This document shows positions 19,646 to 28,260 of a DNA stretch of 64,000 nt, piece after piece. A model generated the notes under the pieces. The model was not told the DNA's origin, ran no database searches, and was given only the letters and a program-made list of their open reading frames with translations. The stretch is from Candidatus Hydrogenedentota bacterium (lineage in GTDB: Bacteria > Hydrogenedentota > Hydrogenedentia > Hydrogenedentales > JAJRTN01). Position numbers and translations under genes: made by a program. Numbering within the stretch: the stretch's first letter is position 1; each line of letters opens with the position of its first letter. Location of the stretch: positions 1 through 64,000 of the forward strand of contig JAJRTN010000017.1 of NCBI GenBank assembly GCA_024278275.1, in the 5' to 3' direction.

Positions 19646-20675
19646 TCGGCGAAACGAACACGATAACTTCGGAAGCACGGCCTTGGCCGTGCTTCTTGTT
19701 TTCCTGCTTGCCCTGGCGGGGTGTGGCCCGCACGGCCCGCGCGAAATCCTCTTAAGCGGCCCCATCATGGGGACCACGTATCATGTGAAGGTCGTGGCCA
19801 CCCTCGACGGCCGGCAGGAAAAGGCGCTCGCCCAAGAGGTTTTGAAGGTACTGGAACGGGTTAACGCCCGCATGTCCACCTACCGGGACGATTCGGAACT
19901 GTCCCGCTTCAACCACCGCAAGGAAACCACGCCTTTTGCTCTTTCCGACGAGACCCTCGGTGTATTCGAGATCGCCCTCGAGGTCAGCCGCCAGACAAAC
20001 GGGGCCTTCGATGTCACCATCGGACCGCTGGTCAATGCCTGGGGCTTTGGACCCGGTGACGCCCAGTCACCCACGGATGAAACCGTAACCCGCCTGCGGC
20101 AAGACGTGGGCTATCATCTGCTGACGCTGGACCGCGAGGGCGGAACGCTCAGCAAGAAACGGCCCGGGGTGTACTGCGACCTGTCCGCCGTGGCGAAAGG
20201 CTATTCCGTTGATGCCGTGGCGGAGGCTCTTGAAGGTGCGGGTATTCATCGGTACATGATCGAAGTGGGGGGGGAAGTGCGCACGGCCGGCATCAACCTG
20301 CGCGAGGAACCCTGGCGCATCGGTATCTACCGTCCCGACCCCGAGCGCTTTGACGTGCAACGGGTTGTCGCCCTGTCCGGCCAGTCCATGGCCACCTCCG
20401 GCGATTACCGAAACTTCATCGATAATGACGGCCAACGGATCTCCCATACCATCGATCCACGTACCGGCTACCCCGTCGCCCACGGCGTGGCCTCCGTCAG
20501 CGTGGTACATGCCTCCTGCGCCTGGGCCGATGCCTACGCGACCGCGCTTATGGTACTCCCCCCGAAGGAGGGTTACGCCTTCGCCGAGGCGCATGATCTC
20601 GCCGCCTACTTTATCGTCCACGACGGCAAAGACGGTTTCACCGAACACATGACGCCGGCCTTCGAAGCGCTGTAG
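19632..20675 (+). CDS. apbE: FAD:protein FMN transferase (ApbE), lipoprotein
   Basis: 347 residues. A lipoprotein signal ends at a lipobox (LLALAGCG), so it is probably membrane-anchored in the periplasm. ApbE motifs: [61 protein letters not shown], the active-site region [14 protein letters not shown] and [12 protein letters not shown]. It transfers FMN from FAD to Thr/Ser in D-x-[ST]-G-A-[ST], exactly as seen in NqrB and NqrC upstream. The 14-bp overlap with nqrF suggests coupled expression with its substrates. Confidence 0.96.
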   Translation: MTSVNRRNEHDNFGSTALAVLLVFLLALAGCGPHGPREILLSGPIMGTTYHVKVVATLDGRQEKALAQEVLKVLERVNARMSTYRDDSELSRFNHRKETTPFALSDETLGVFEIALEVSRQTNGAFDVTIGPLVNAWGFGPGDAQSPTDETVTRLRQDVGYHLLTLDREGGTLSKKRPGVYCDLSAVAKGYSVDAVAEALEGAGIHRYMIEVGGEVRTAGINLREEPWRIGIYRPDPERFDVQRVVALSGQSMATSGDYRNFIDNDGQRISHTIDPRTGYPVAHGVASVSVVHASCAWADAYATALMVLPPKEGYAFAEAHDLAAYFIVHDGKDGFTEHMTPAFEAL

Positions 20676-20713
20676 GCACGGGCCTTTCTCAAGAGCATGT
20701 ACGTGGGGCCCAA

Positions 20714-20932
20714 TCAGCCCATTCTTGAAGCCCTGACCGCCTCCAGAATATCCTGCGTCGTCGCCTTGGTCCGTATCCCGGGAATATCAAATGGCGATAC
20801 CGATTTCTTCGGTTTGCATGTCAGGGCGAAAACGGCACCATCTCTTCTGCGGATTTCGACTTCTTCCACCTGTGCCAAGGTCAGCAGCTTGGCAAGGTTT
20901 TGACGGGCTTCCGAGTAGGTAAAGACTTTCAT
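20714..20932 (-). CDS. Phd/YefM-like antitoxin
   Basis: 72 residues. The N-terminus (MKVFTYSEARQNLAKLLTLA) matches the Phd/YefM pattern, in which a short beta strand precedes an S/T-x-A-R-x-N-L helix. EEVEIRRRDGAVFAL follows as the second strand. The C-terminus would bind the toxin. The ribosome site GGAGTAAT lies in the last codons of the upstream PIN gene, six bases away, so the pair is one transcript with the toxin first, the reverse of the usual order. Confidence 0.75.
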   Translation of the reverse strand: MKVFTYSEARQNLAKLLTLAQVEEVEIRRRDGAVFALTCKPKKSVSPFDIPGIRTKATTQDILEAVRASRMG

Positions 20933-20938
20933 CAGCGA

Positions 20939-21328
20939 TTACTCCAGCAACGGAATGTGAAGTTTTCCCGCCACTTTCCTCATACGTTTGTCAAGTGTAA
21001 TCAGTGGCAGCGCCGCCGATACTGCACACTGTAAGAAATACGCATCGTACGCATAAATGTTGTACTCAATCGCCAGCCTGAGAGCCTGCTGGATGTTAAC
21101 GTTGACCAACCGTACCGGGACGGAAAGGGCTGCTCTCAGCACAGTCTGCGCATTCTTACCGGTAATCTGCTTTCGCTTAACCATGGCCGACAGGGCGTTG
21201 CCGATTTCATACGGGAGTATTTCAGGGGAAACGGCGTCAGCACCGGATGTCAGCCGGACTATTTGATCCTTTTCGGGCTCATTCAGGGCCACGGCCAAGA
21301 ATACGTTGGTGTCCGCGACAAAATACAT
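20939..21328 (-). CDS. PIN-domain (VapC-like) toxin
   Basis: 129 residues from the ATG at 21328; a TTG five codons upstream is possible. PIN features: MYFVADTNVFLAVALNEPE (first catalytic Asp), an acidic residue in PEILPYEIGNALSAMVKRK, YAYDAYFLQCAVSAALPLIT (third Asp) and LDKRMRKVAGKL (fourth). These match VapC-like ribonucleases that cleave tRNA or rRNA; the actual target is unknown. It precedes the Phd-like gene by 6 bp. Confidence 0.82.
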   Translation of the reverse strand: MYFVADTNVFLAVALNEPEKDQIVRLTSGADAVSPEILPYEIGNALSAMVKRKQITGKNAQTVLRAALSVPVRLVNVNIQQALRLAIEYNIYAYDAYFLQCAVSAALPLITLDKRMRKVAGKLHIPLLE

Positions 21329-21666
21329 TGAGCAATTGTACAACTACTCTCTTGACGGTTCAAATGCCATTTGCGGAAAGATGGTTTTCAGCAAGACCGC
21401 AACATACAGGATGGCACGTAAAAAGATCCTCAATTTCGCAAACGCCTCTTCAAGAACGGAGGAACGGAAACGAGACAGTAAGTTCCCGGTGGACTCGGTC
21501 TCGCCACGCGGATCCAGGGCCTGAAACGCCCGTCCCAACGGTGCCCTGTGCTACTTACATCCAGGATCGTTAAATCTGTTTGCCCTTTTCTAGGGGATTG
21601 GCTTAAGTCATTGTGCAGTAATATATTGGCTGAGACGGCAAAGAATGAGATCTTGACAGAGCCGAA

Positions 21667-21874
21667 GGCTCTTCTTTTTATGTGGCACAGCCGCCCTCGG
21701 CTGTGGGGCCGACAGGCCCCAATTGGAATCGGATTTTACGAGCATTCAAGGTCTGTTGCTCGGAGAAAACAAATACCCGTAAGGGTGCGAGATGGAACCC
21801 TGCGGGTTTCACCAGCCCCCGGTTCGGACCGAGTACGGCCTACAGAGGGCGGCTGTTCCACATTCAAGAAAGCC
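21667..21874. repeat. MITE-like element with ~30-bp imperfect terminal inverted repeats
   Basis: The left end (21667-21698) includes TGTGGCACAGCCGCCCTC. The right end (21845-21874) reads, on the other strand, TGTGGAACAGCCGCCCTC followed by TTCAAGAAAGCC-like bases that also match the left end. The arms agree over about 26 of 31 positions, and the interior has no gene. A nested hairpin CACAGCCG/CGGCTGTG lies in the left end. The remaining sequence of the 582-bp gap 21344-21925 shows nothing recognisable. Confidence 0.55.
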
Positions 21875-21925
21875 GCCGCGCCGTGAACGGTTTGCACTTC
21901 CTTTGGTCGCGGCCAGACGGTTGCC

Positions 21926-22459
21926 CTATGGCCCGCCACCGTCCAGATGGTTAATGAGGGCGTGCAGGCCTATGAAGGTCTTTCCGTCGAGGAAATCATT
22001 GGCCTTGAGGCGGCGGCGCACTTCCTCCATGGGCATCTCGACGACCTCGATGCGCTCTTCCTCGTCCAGCTTCTGCCGGGTCTTCACGAGGTCAAAGGCC
22101 AGGTAGAGGTGGATCTTCTCCGAGCAAAAGCCCACGGTCGGGTAGTAGCTGCACGCATGCACCAGGCGGCCGGGGCGGTAGCCCACCTCTTCCTCGACCT
22201 CGCAACGGCCGCGGTATTCGGGGTTTTCGTCGCCCTCGATTTTTCCCGCGGGCGCTTCCAGGATATACCGGTCCAGGGCGATCCGAAACTGGCGGACGAG
22301 CAGGACGGAATGTCCCGTATAAGGGACCACGCATACGCCGCCCTTGTGCTCGACCACCTCGCGGTAGGCCCGGTTTCCGTTGTCGAGGGTCACCTCGCCC
22401 ACGCGCAGTCGCACCACGGGACCGCTGTGGATGATTTTACTTGCTGCCCAGACTTCCAT
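21926..22459 (-). CDS. Nudix hydrolase (ADP-ribose pyrophosphatase-like)
   Basis: 177 residues. EHKGGVCVVPYTGHSVLLVRQF and YILEAPAGKIEGDENPEY lead into the Nudix box, whose C-terminal part reads RCEVEEEVGY. The metal-binding Glu residues are present, but the Arg normally found before the first Glu (R-E-x-x-E-E) is Cys. The downstream YYPTVGFCSEKIHLYLA and the Glu-rich loop resemble ADP-sugar pyrophosphatases (NudF type). It probably hydrolyses ADP-ribose or a related nucleotide sugar in the cytosol. It starts 10 bp after the AIM24 gene, probably the same transcript. Confidence 0.9.
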   Translation of the reverse strand: MEVWAASKIIHSGPVVRLRVGEVTLDNGNRAYREVVEHKGGVCVVPYTGHSVLLVRQFRIALDRYILEAPAGKIEGDENPEYRGRCEVEEEVGYRPGRLVHACSYYPTVGFCSEKIHLYLAFDLVKTRQKLDEEERIEVVEMPMEEVRRRLKANDFLDGKTFIGLHALINHLDGGGP

Positions 22460-22469
22460 GGGCCCCTTC

Positions 22470-23243
22470 TCAGAACTTGTTGTCGCCGCCGAGCAATCCG
22501 CCGAGGAGGCCTCCGCCCAGGCCGGCCACGCCCTTGGATTCGCCCCGGTTCATGCTGCCCGCCGCCGCGACAACACGGTCCGCCAGGCGGGAGAAGGGAA
22601 GTGTTTGCAGGTAGACTTTACCCGGCCCGGTGAGGGTGGCCATGAACAACCCCTCGCCCCCGAAAAGGGCGTTCTTGAAACCGCCCACCATCTGGATATC
22701 GTAGTTCACCGTGGGGGCGAAGGCCGCCAGGCAACCCGTGTCCACGCGAAGCTGTTCGCCCGGTTGCAGGTCCTTTTCAACAATGGTGCCCCCGGCATGG
22801 ATGAAGGCCAGCCCGTCGCCTTCGAGTCGCTGAAGGATAAACCCTTCACCCCCGAAAAGCCCCGCGCCTATTTTCTTCGTGAAGGACACCTCGATCTCGA
22901 CGCCCTGTGCGGCGCAGAGAAAGGCATCCTTCTGGCACATGAACTGCCCTCCCATGCCCGCCAGGTCCAACGGGATGATCTTCCCGGGATAGGGCGCGGC
23001 GAAGGCCACCTGTCCTTTTCCCGTGCCGTTAAAGAGGAAGCTGGTGATGAAAAAACTCTCTCCCGTCACCATGCGTTTGAGCCCTTTGAATATTCCACCG
23101 CCGGTGCCGGTCTGCATCTCGATGCCGGGGCCCATGTACATCATGGCGCCTGCCTCCGCACGTACCGCCTCGCCGGGATCCAGCTCTATTTCGACCATCT
23201 GCATGTCGTCGCCGAAGATCCGGTAATCAATGACATCCGCCAT
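22470..23243 (-). CDS. AIM24/TIGR00266-family protein
   Basis: 257 residues. DYRIFGDDMQMVEIELDPGE, AEAGAMMYMGPGIEMQT and GESFFITSFLFNGTGKGQVAF are typical of the widespread AIM24 family (TIGR00266), a beta-rich fold of unknown bacterial function. The C-terminus is a Gly/Leu tail (GLGGGLLGGLLGGDNKF), common in this family. AGGAGG precedes the ATG. It is first in a two-gene set with the Nudix hydrolase. Confidence 0.9.
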   Translation of the reverse strand: MADVIDYRIFGDDMQMVEIELDPGEAVRAEAGAMMYMGPGIEMQTGTGGGIFKGLKRMVTGESFFITSFLFNGTGKGQVAFAAPYPGKIIPLDLAGMGGQFMCQKDAFLCAAQGVEIEVSFTKKIGAGLFGGEGFILQRLEGDGLAFIHAGGTIVEKDLQPGEQLRVDTGCLAAFAPTVNYDIQMVGGFKNALFGGEGLFMATLTGPGKVYLQTLPFSRLADRVVAAAGSMNRGESKGVAGLGGGLLGGLLGGDNKF

Positions 23244-23497
23244 GGGTATCCTCCTGTGTCGATTTTCTCTCCCAAGAAGCCTACAACAAAGCCGCCCGGA
23301 AGATCGAATGGGAGGGGAGAAAAGCGGAACCCTGTACGGTCCCGCGGGATGAGTCTCTTGGCAGATGAATCGTGTTCAGGATGAGATGAAACGAGGTGCG
23401 GCCAGGTTTTGCAGGGTGGCCACCATCGCCCTGATATGGAACTTCACGAGTAAAGCCCTATTTGTCCGGAACCGGGAAACTGACATACAATTCCGCC

Positions 23498-25891
23498 ATG
23501 ACACGATTTACAGTACCTAAAACGTCTTTCCTGTTGGCTTTGCTGGTCGGGGTGGCGTGTTACGCCCGTGCTGATTTTCCACCCCTTAGCGTCGAGATCA
23601 GTGATCTGCATCCACTCTTTATTTTCTCCTGTCCCGACGGCACGGGCGCGACCCCCGAGGGCTACGCCGCCGGCGTTACGCAACAGTGGGACGCCCTTGA
23701 TGAGGAGCTTCGTCCCTATGCCGTGCTGCGGGTGCGGTCCCAAGCGCCCCGGGAAGGGCGGACCGCGTGGTATGGCGCGCTTGCCCCCTTGCTTCAGACG
23801 GCGGGCATCCCGGTGGTGATGGCGGTGGGCGAGGACGACCCGCGAAGCTGGATGAGCGCCGACGAGGTGGAACGGTTGCTCCTGGCCAATACGGCTATTC
23901 GTGGTATCGAGATATCAGACTTGCGCTTTGATACCTATGTGCCGTCCCTGCCCGGTGGGGATGGCATGACGCCCAAGGTGCGCTGGCTTACGGGGATGAT
24001 CGATGTGGCCGCGCGGTATGGCCGCTTCACGCACCTGCCGCTGGGGGGCATCAACTGGCCCCGCGTGATGGCGAACACCGACTGCACCGCGCTTTACAAG
24101 AAACTCGTCGCCTGCCGGACCCACGTTATCCCGTCGGGCCTCTACCGTGGCGCCCACGCCCTCGCGCGCAACGGGGCGCTGCTGGGACTATGGCTCGAAG
24201 GGGCCGTGACGCAATGGGGCATTACTGCCGACGCCGATTGGTACGGCGAAGCGCGTTTCATGGAGCCGGGCGTCTTTGGCTTGACGGGCGGCCCGGAGAA
24301 GACGCCGTCAAGTCTTTACCGCGCCATGATTCTGACCGGTGTCATGGCGGGCGCGTCCGTCTATGCCTTTGACAACCCGGACAGTCTTTGGATGGGCGCG
24401 CAACGCCGCCATTGGGACGAAGCCATCCGACCCACCCTGACCTCGGTCCTGCGGCTGGGGCTCATCCCTCGGCAGGACTTTGTGCGCAAGAAAGTATCCG
24501 TGGTGTACCAGCTTGGCCCCGCCGGCACCCCGCCCGAGTTCCACGCGAACCTGCGCGATATCGACGCCATTCTGGACGAAGGGAACCTGATCCGGGGCGC
24601 CTATGGCCTGGAACGGCCCGGACAGGTCTGGGAGCTGATCCCGAATCGAGGCGATTACTACCTCGTGCCGCTTCTCTCGCCCCATGCGGACGATGCGGTG
24701 TTGAAGGGCTTCGCCCGCGTGGTGCATCCCGGTGAGATGAATGGTCCCGCGGATTGGAAAGCGCTGCTGGGCCGTTACCGTGACCTGACCCAGGCGGGCG
24801 AGGGAAGCGCCTTTGTCACCCGAGTGGGCCGGGGCGTTTTTGTTCTGAATACCCGCGAGAATGCCGCGCAAGAGCAAACCTTCGCCATCGACGCGCTCCC
24901 CGCCCCCGTGCGCCATGTCGAAGCGCGCCGTTTGGGTGAATCCGTGGCGCTCACCTGGCCCTTCCGCGAGGGTGACGTGTCCTACAGTGTTTACCGGCGC
25001 GCCCATCCCGACGAGCGCTTTGTCCTTATCGCGTCGGGTCTCGACGACCGGCAGTACGTGGACACGAATGTTTTTCCGGCCGCGTCCCAGGCACCGGAAC
25101 CCGTGAAGGAGGCCGCTCCACCGGCAACACGGCCGGTGATGCTCGAAGCGGCGATACCGGACGATACAGCGCCGGAGGAATCGGCCGTGGCCTATGCCGT
25201 GACGGCCTTGACCAGCGAGCAGGAACCTTTCTCCGGCACCGTGGGTTACGGGGAATACCTGGCTTTGAGCGTGGTGGAAAGCCGCATTGCCGAACAGGTG
25301 GTGCTTCATCCCCTCATCATCAGTGCGGTCAGCGAACCCATCCCGGAGACCGTGGAGGCCTCCGAAGCGGCCCCGGTGGATCCGCGTTTCGCGGGGGTTC
25401 CCGACGGCCAGCTTGCCGCCGCCAAGGCCATTGTCGCGCGCATCGATCAGTGGGATCGCGCTTTCAGCGGGGAAGATCTCTCGGGCGTCATGGATCTTTA
25501 CGCCACGTCCTACGAGGATCCCCAGGGGTGGCGGTCCCAATATGTCCGCCGGGCCTATCAGTGGTTCTTCGAGCGCTACACCTTTCCCCGCATGGAGCGC
25601 CAGGTCCGCCGCTGGCAGTTTTCGCGCACGGCGGAAACGGGAGCGGTCAACCTCTTGCTCTATTGCCGCCTCACCGGCGTGGCCATCAGCAGCGCCGACG
25701 GGCGTCAGGCCGACCCGCAAGTGGCCATCCCCCGTACCAGCACGTGTGAAGTGTGGGTGACCTGGGCGCGGGAAGAGGGCCTGTGGCGCATCGTCAAAAC
25801 CAACCCGGCCCTGCCCAACTTCCGCGACCTGCTCAGCTACGCCGCCGGTCCTTATGACAACTTCCCCCTCGGCGCGGACTGGCTGGAATAA
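23498..25891 (+). CDS. Large secreted protein: TIM-barrel-like N-terminus, fibronectin-III-like middle, NTF2-like C-terminus
   Basis: 797 residues from the ATG at 23498. The signal peptide LLALLVGVACYARADF is clear. Residues ~20-420 contain AYGL-type and GIEISDLRF/RTHVIPSGLYRG segments suggesting a glycoside-hydrolase-like barrel, remotely reminiscent of GH98 proteins; this is a weak impression. A fibronectin-III-like unit follows (ESVALTWPFREGDVSYSVYR), then a Pro/Glu-rich linker, and a C-terminal ~150-residue domain (IVARIDQWDRAFSGEDLSGV to WVTWAREEGLWRIVKTNPAL) that resembles the NTF2/SnoaL-like fold found at the ends of exported enzymes. A role in polysaccharide handling is inferred, not shown. 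Confidence 0.7.
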   Translation: MTRFTVPKTSFLLALLVGVACYARADFPPLSVEISDLHPLFIFSCPDGTGATPEGYAAGVTQQWDALDEELRPYAVLRVRSQAPREGRTAWYGALAPLLQTAGIPVVMAVGEDDPRSWMSADEVERLLLANTAIRGIEISDLRFDTYVPSLPGGDGMTPKVRWLTGMIDVAARYGRFTHLPLGGINWPRVMANTDCTALYKKLVACRTHVIPSGLYRGAHALARNGALLGLWLEGAVTQWGITADADWYGEARFMEPGVFGLTGGPEKTPSSLYRAMILTGVMAGASVYAFDNPDSLWMGAQRRHWDEAIRPTLTSVLRLGLIPRQDFVRKKVSVVYQLGPAGTPPEFHANLRDIDAILDEGNLIRGAYGLERPGQVWELIPNRGDYYLVPLLSPHADDAVLKGFARVVHPGEMNGPADWKALLGRYRDLTQAGEGSAFVTRVGRGVFVLNTRENAAQEQTFAIDALPAPVRHVEARRLGESVALTWPFREGDVSYSVYRRAHPDERFVLIASGLDDRQYVDTNVFPAASQAPEPVKEAAPPATRPVMLEAAIPDDTAPEESAVAYAVTALTSEQEPFSGTVGYGEYLALSVVESRIAEQVVLHPLIISAVSEPIPETVEASEAAPVDPRFAGVPDGQLAAAKAIVARIDQWDRAFSGEDLSGVMDLYATSYEDPQGWRSQYVRRAYQWFFERYTFPRMERQVRRWQFSRTAETGAVNLLLYCRLTGVAISSADGRQADPQVAIPRTSTCEVWVTWAREEGLWRIVKTNPALPNFRDLLSYAAGPYDNFPLGADWLE

Positions 25892-25894
25892 GGG

Positions 25895-26638
25895 CTATTT
25901 GGCCGACACCTCAAGCCCCTCGCCATCGAAGATAATGTTCACGCTCGCCCGGAAGTTCTCTCCGTCGCGGACGAAATCGAGGTAGTGTGCCAGCCGCTCC
26001 GCGCAGTTCACGCTGTTGTGGGCCAACACGATGGCGCCGTCCGGCATACGGTTCCAGGCAGCCCGCAGGATGTCGTAATAGATACCCTTGCCCCGCGCGG
26101 CGTCGCCGTCGGCATCCAGGTAGAGCAGGTGAATGGGCGCGTCGAAGGCCGCCACGTAGTCCACCGCGTCCGCCGCCACCACCCGGGCCACGCCGGTCGG
26201 ATCGATCCGGCGCACATTGCGCTCGGCCCGCGCCGCTTCCTCTGGCTTGATCTCGATGCCGATGAGGTTCTCCGCCCGGTAGCACGCCCCCGGCCCGGCG
26301 GCCGCGCCCGCGTTCGAGAAGAAGGTATTGCCGCAGAAAACCCCCGCTGCAAGCATGTTTACCGGTTGGGCGACGGCGTTGATGGCATAAAGGAGCCGTT
26401 GCATACGCGGTGAAATGGCGGTCCAGGGGATCTCGAAGAGTTCCGCCACCGCCCGCCGGTGGGCAAGCATTTTTTCGTGGTCGTAGTTCCCGTGGGGAAG
26501 GATTCCCGCATCCACCAACGCCGCCAGCGCGTCGTCCACCACTGCGATTTCCCGCGCCAGGGGCTCCAGTTCCCGGTGGGGTTGGGGGTAGTCCATGGTG
26601 TACTGGTCCCAGTCTTCGGTCTGAAAGGTGTGGCTCAT
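25895..26638 (-). CDS. Class I SAM-dependent methyltransferase-like protein
   Basis: 247 residues. The helical N-terminus (residues ~1-80) precedes a Rossmann-like core: NMLAAGVFCGNTFFSNAGAA at the usual SAM-loop place, LIGIEIKPEEAARAERNVRR with an acidic strand end, VVAADAVDYVAAFDAPIHLLY and LDADGDAARGKGIYYDIL. The canonical GxGxG is not intact (GVFCGNTF). It resembles O-methyltransferase/TylF-type proteins. Its 3' end lies 3 bp from the convergent large secreted-protein gene. The substrate is unknown. Confidence 0.75.
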   Translation of the reverse strand: MSHTFQTEDWDQYTMDYPQPHRELEPLAREIAVVDDALAALVDAGILPHGNYDHEKMLAHRRAVAELFEIPWTAISPRMQRLLYAINAVAQPVNMLAAGVFCGNTFFSNAGAAAGPGACYRAENLIGIEIKPEEAARAERNVRRIDPTGVARVVAADAVDYVAAFDAPIHLLYLDADGDAARGKGIYYDILRAAWNRMPDGAIVLAHNSVNCAERLAHYLDFVRDGENFRASVNIIFDGEGLEVSAK

Positions 26639-26735
26639 GGATTACTCCCGCGTGATGACGTGTGTACCGTTGCCCCGAAACCGTGTCTGCCAGGGCGGGG
26701 TGGGCGCGGCCTGCCTGCTGTCCGTGGCCCCGGCG

Positions 26736-27248
26736 CTACCGCTTGGTCCGGGTGCCCTTGCCGCCGTCCCAGTTACCGCCGCTGGTGAAGTTGTAGCGAT
26801 ACACTTCCCGCCCTTCCTTATCCGTGGGAATGGTGGCGGAACCGGTCTCGGCCTCCGAACGCGACGAAAAACGCTTGCTTTGGTACACCCGGTACGCGTA
26901 TTCAATATAACCGTAGTACGACTGGGCGCTGCCCTGTCCGCTACGGTTCGCGGGCGAGGCATCCAGGGGGTAGAAGTTCTCGTAGACCTTCACCTCCTTG
27001 TAATACTTCCCCCGAAGCCCGTCCTGCTGGAACTTGATCTCGCCATGCCGTTCACGCAGGTTGAGGCGTTTTATCTCCGCATCGCCCACCGCCCCCAGGT
27101 TCTGGTAAACCAGGTCCGTGCCCGAGACATAGCCTTCCGGCCGCTCCCGAAGCCCGAAATCCGAGAGTACCTTGTTTGCGACACCGCCCTCTGTCTGACA
27201 GGCGGACACCCCCAGGCAACACAACACGGCAACGATGATTTCTCTCAC
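26736..27248 (-). CDS. Small lipoprotein, unknown function
   Basis: 170 residues from a GTG at 27248, with AGGGAGG upstream. The leader IIVAVLCCLGVSACQ ends in a lipobox with Cys17. The mature part is Tyr- and Arg-rich (YYGYIEYAYRVYQSKRFSSR) and ends in a basic tail. Probably an outer- or inner-membrane lipoprotein. No family recognised. Confidence 0.75.
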   Translation of the reverse strand: MREIIVAVLCCLGVSACQTEGGVANKVLSDFGLRERPEGYVSGTDLVYQNLGAVGDAEIKRLNLRERHGEIKFQQDGLRGKYYKEVKVYENFYPLDASPANRSGQGSAQSYYGYIEYAYRVYQSKRFSSRSEAETGSATIPTDKEGREVYRYNFTSGGNWDGGKGTRTKR

Positions 27249-27438
27249 GGCGGGGCCTCCCTGTGGCGTGACTGATCTTCCGAACCGCGGGAAGTATAGC
27301 GCGGGCGCGCCGGGTGCGACAAATGCGGTTTTTCACCCCTTTCGATCCGTGTGAAGAACACGATAACCAGTAGACTTCTCGATCACACTCTTAATCGGGT
27401 GGGACCCGATTATTGCGTTGGGTGGAGATAAACGTACA

Positions 27439-27796
27439 TCATGAATCCCCGGTGTGGGTATCGGCAAGAATCGTTTCCAACTGGTGAACCAGTGGCGGTA
27501 GCTCGTCCGACACGATTCGCCAAAGAATGTCGAGGTCCACTTGGTCGTAGCCGTGGACGAGACGATTTCGTGTTCCCACAATATCGCCCCAAGGGATGCT
27601 AGGATGGTACTCGCGTGTGGCTTGTGAGACCCGGTTGGCGGCCTCCCCAATGATATCGACGAGTTTGGTGAGTGCCAAAGCAAACAATCGATTCCGTGTC
27701 GAGGTCGCGCCGTGACCGGCCATTGGCCGCCCCCACGGCTTCCATGGCATGATCACGCATGTGCTGGAGCGCGATGGTATCATCATGCCGCGACAT
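27439..27796 (-). pseudogene. hepT: HepT-like toxin gene broken by a +1 frameshift
   Basis: From the ATG at 27796 the frame reads MSRHDDTIALQHMRDHAMEA up to RRDLDT, then leaves frame. Removing one T at 27692-27693 (one extra A on the coding strand, GGAATCG versus GGATCG) restores DRLFALALTKLVDIIGEAAN and runs to a stop at 27439, about 118 residues. The HepT active motif R-x4-H-x-Y is present as RNRLVHGYDQ. HepT is the HEPN RNase toxin partner of MntA. Either the gene is dead or this is a sequencing error at a homodinucleotide. Confidence 0.85.
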
Positions 27797-27875
27797 AGAG
27801 ATCCTTCGCTTCTCGCAACACTTCATCGCGGAAGTACTTGCTGAGAAATCCGGGTGTATTGAGATCAACCACGCC
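27783..27875 (-). pseudogene. mntA: 3' remnant of an MntA-type nucleotidyltransferase antitoxin
   Basis: About 30 codons are open before a stop at 27783, ending VVDLNTPGFLSKYFRDEVLR and then EAKDLYVAA. This matches the C-terminus of minimal nucleotidyltransferases that pair with HepT. The frame is closed by a stop at 27876-27878, and the catalytic N-terminal two thirds are absent. Its end overlaps the hepT start by 14 bp, the normal arrangement of this operon. The truncation point coincides with the start of a plus-strand fragment of a different protein. Confidence 0.7.
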
Positions 27876-27999
27876 CTACCTCGCCAAACTGCTCCGCCAG
27901 CGCGAAAACACCGACCCATTCAAGTTGTCAAAAGTGCTTAACGAGCATCTCAAGAAGCTTGAAGTGACACGGTGTCAGAGCAGCAAACCTGCCGCGTAA
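27868..27999 (+). pseudogene. C-terminal fragment of a possible transposase
   Basis: A plus-strand frame ending at TAA 27997-27999 encodes TPYLAKLLRQRENTDPFKLS followed by KVLNEHLKKLEV. By eye this resembles the tail of DDE-transposase/integrase-core proteins. It has no start and begins where the mntA remnant ends, which suggests an element inserted and then decayed. The family is uncertain. Confidence 0.35.
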
Positions 28000-28013
28000 A
28001 CCGACAAAAACCG

Positions 28014-28041
28014 CCCCTCCTCCCCCCGGGGGGAGGAGGGG
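28014..28041. repeat. Perfect 28-bp GC palindrome
   Basis: Two 14-bp arms with no spacer: CCCCTCCTCCCCCC then GGGGGGAGGAGGGG. It lies 14 bp after the transposase-like fragment and 220 bp before the next gene. It could be a terminator stem or a residue of the mobile element. The rest of the gap to 28260 shows no gene. Confidence 0.8.
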
Positions 28042-28260
28042 AACAAGAACAACAAGAGAGGAGCCAAACCATGCAGCAAAGTAAGATCACAAATGTCCCG
28101 ACGATACGCCCTAGGGTAAGATTAGCAAATGGCTTGACACGCATGGCGCCGTGCGGACGTTTTGTGGATTTCATGGAACTTGCGCCACGGAAAACGGCTG
28201 TGTTTGTCATCCATCCCCCAGTGGTGTCAGAATCGGGATCACCATAGCCGGGAGTGTTCC

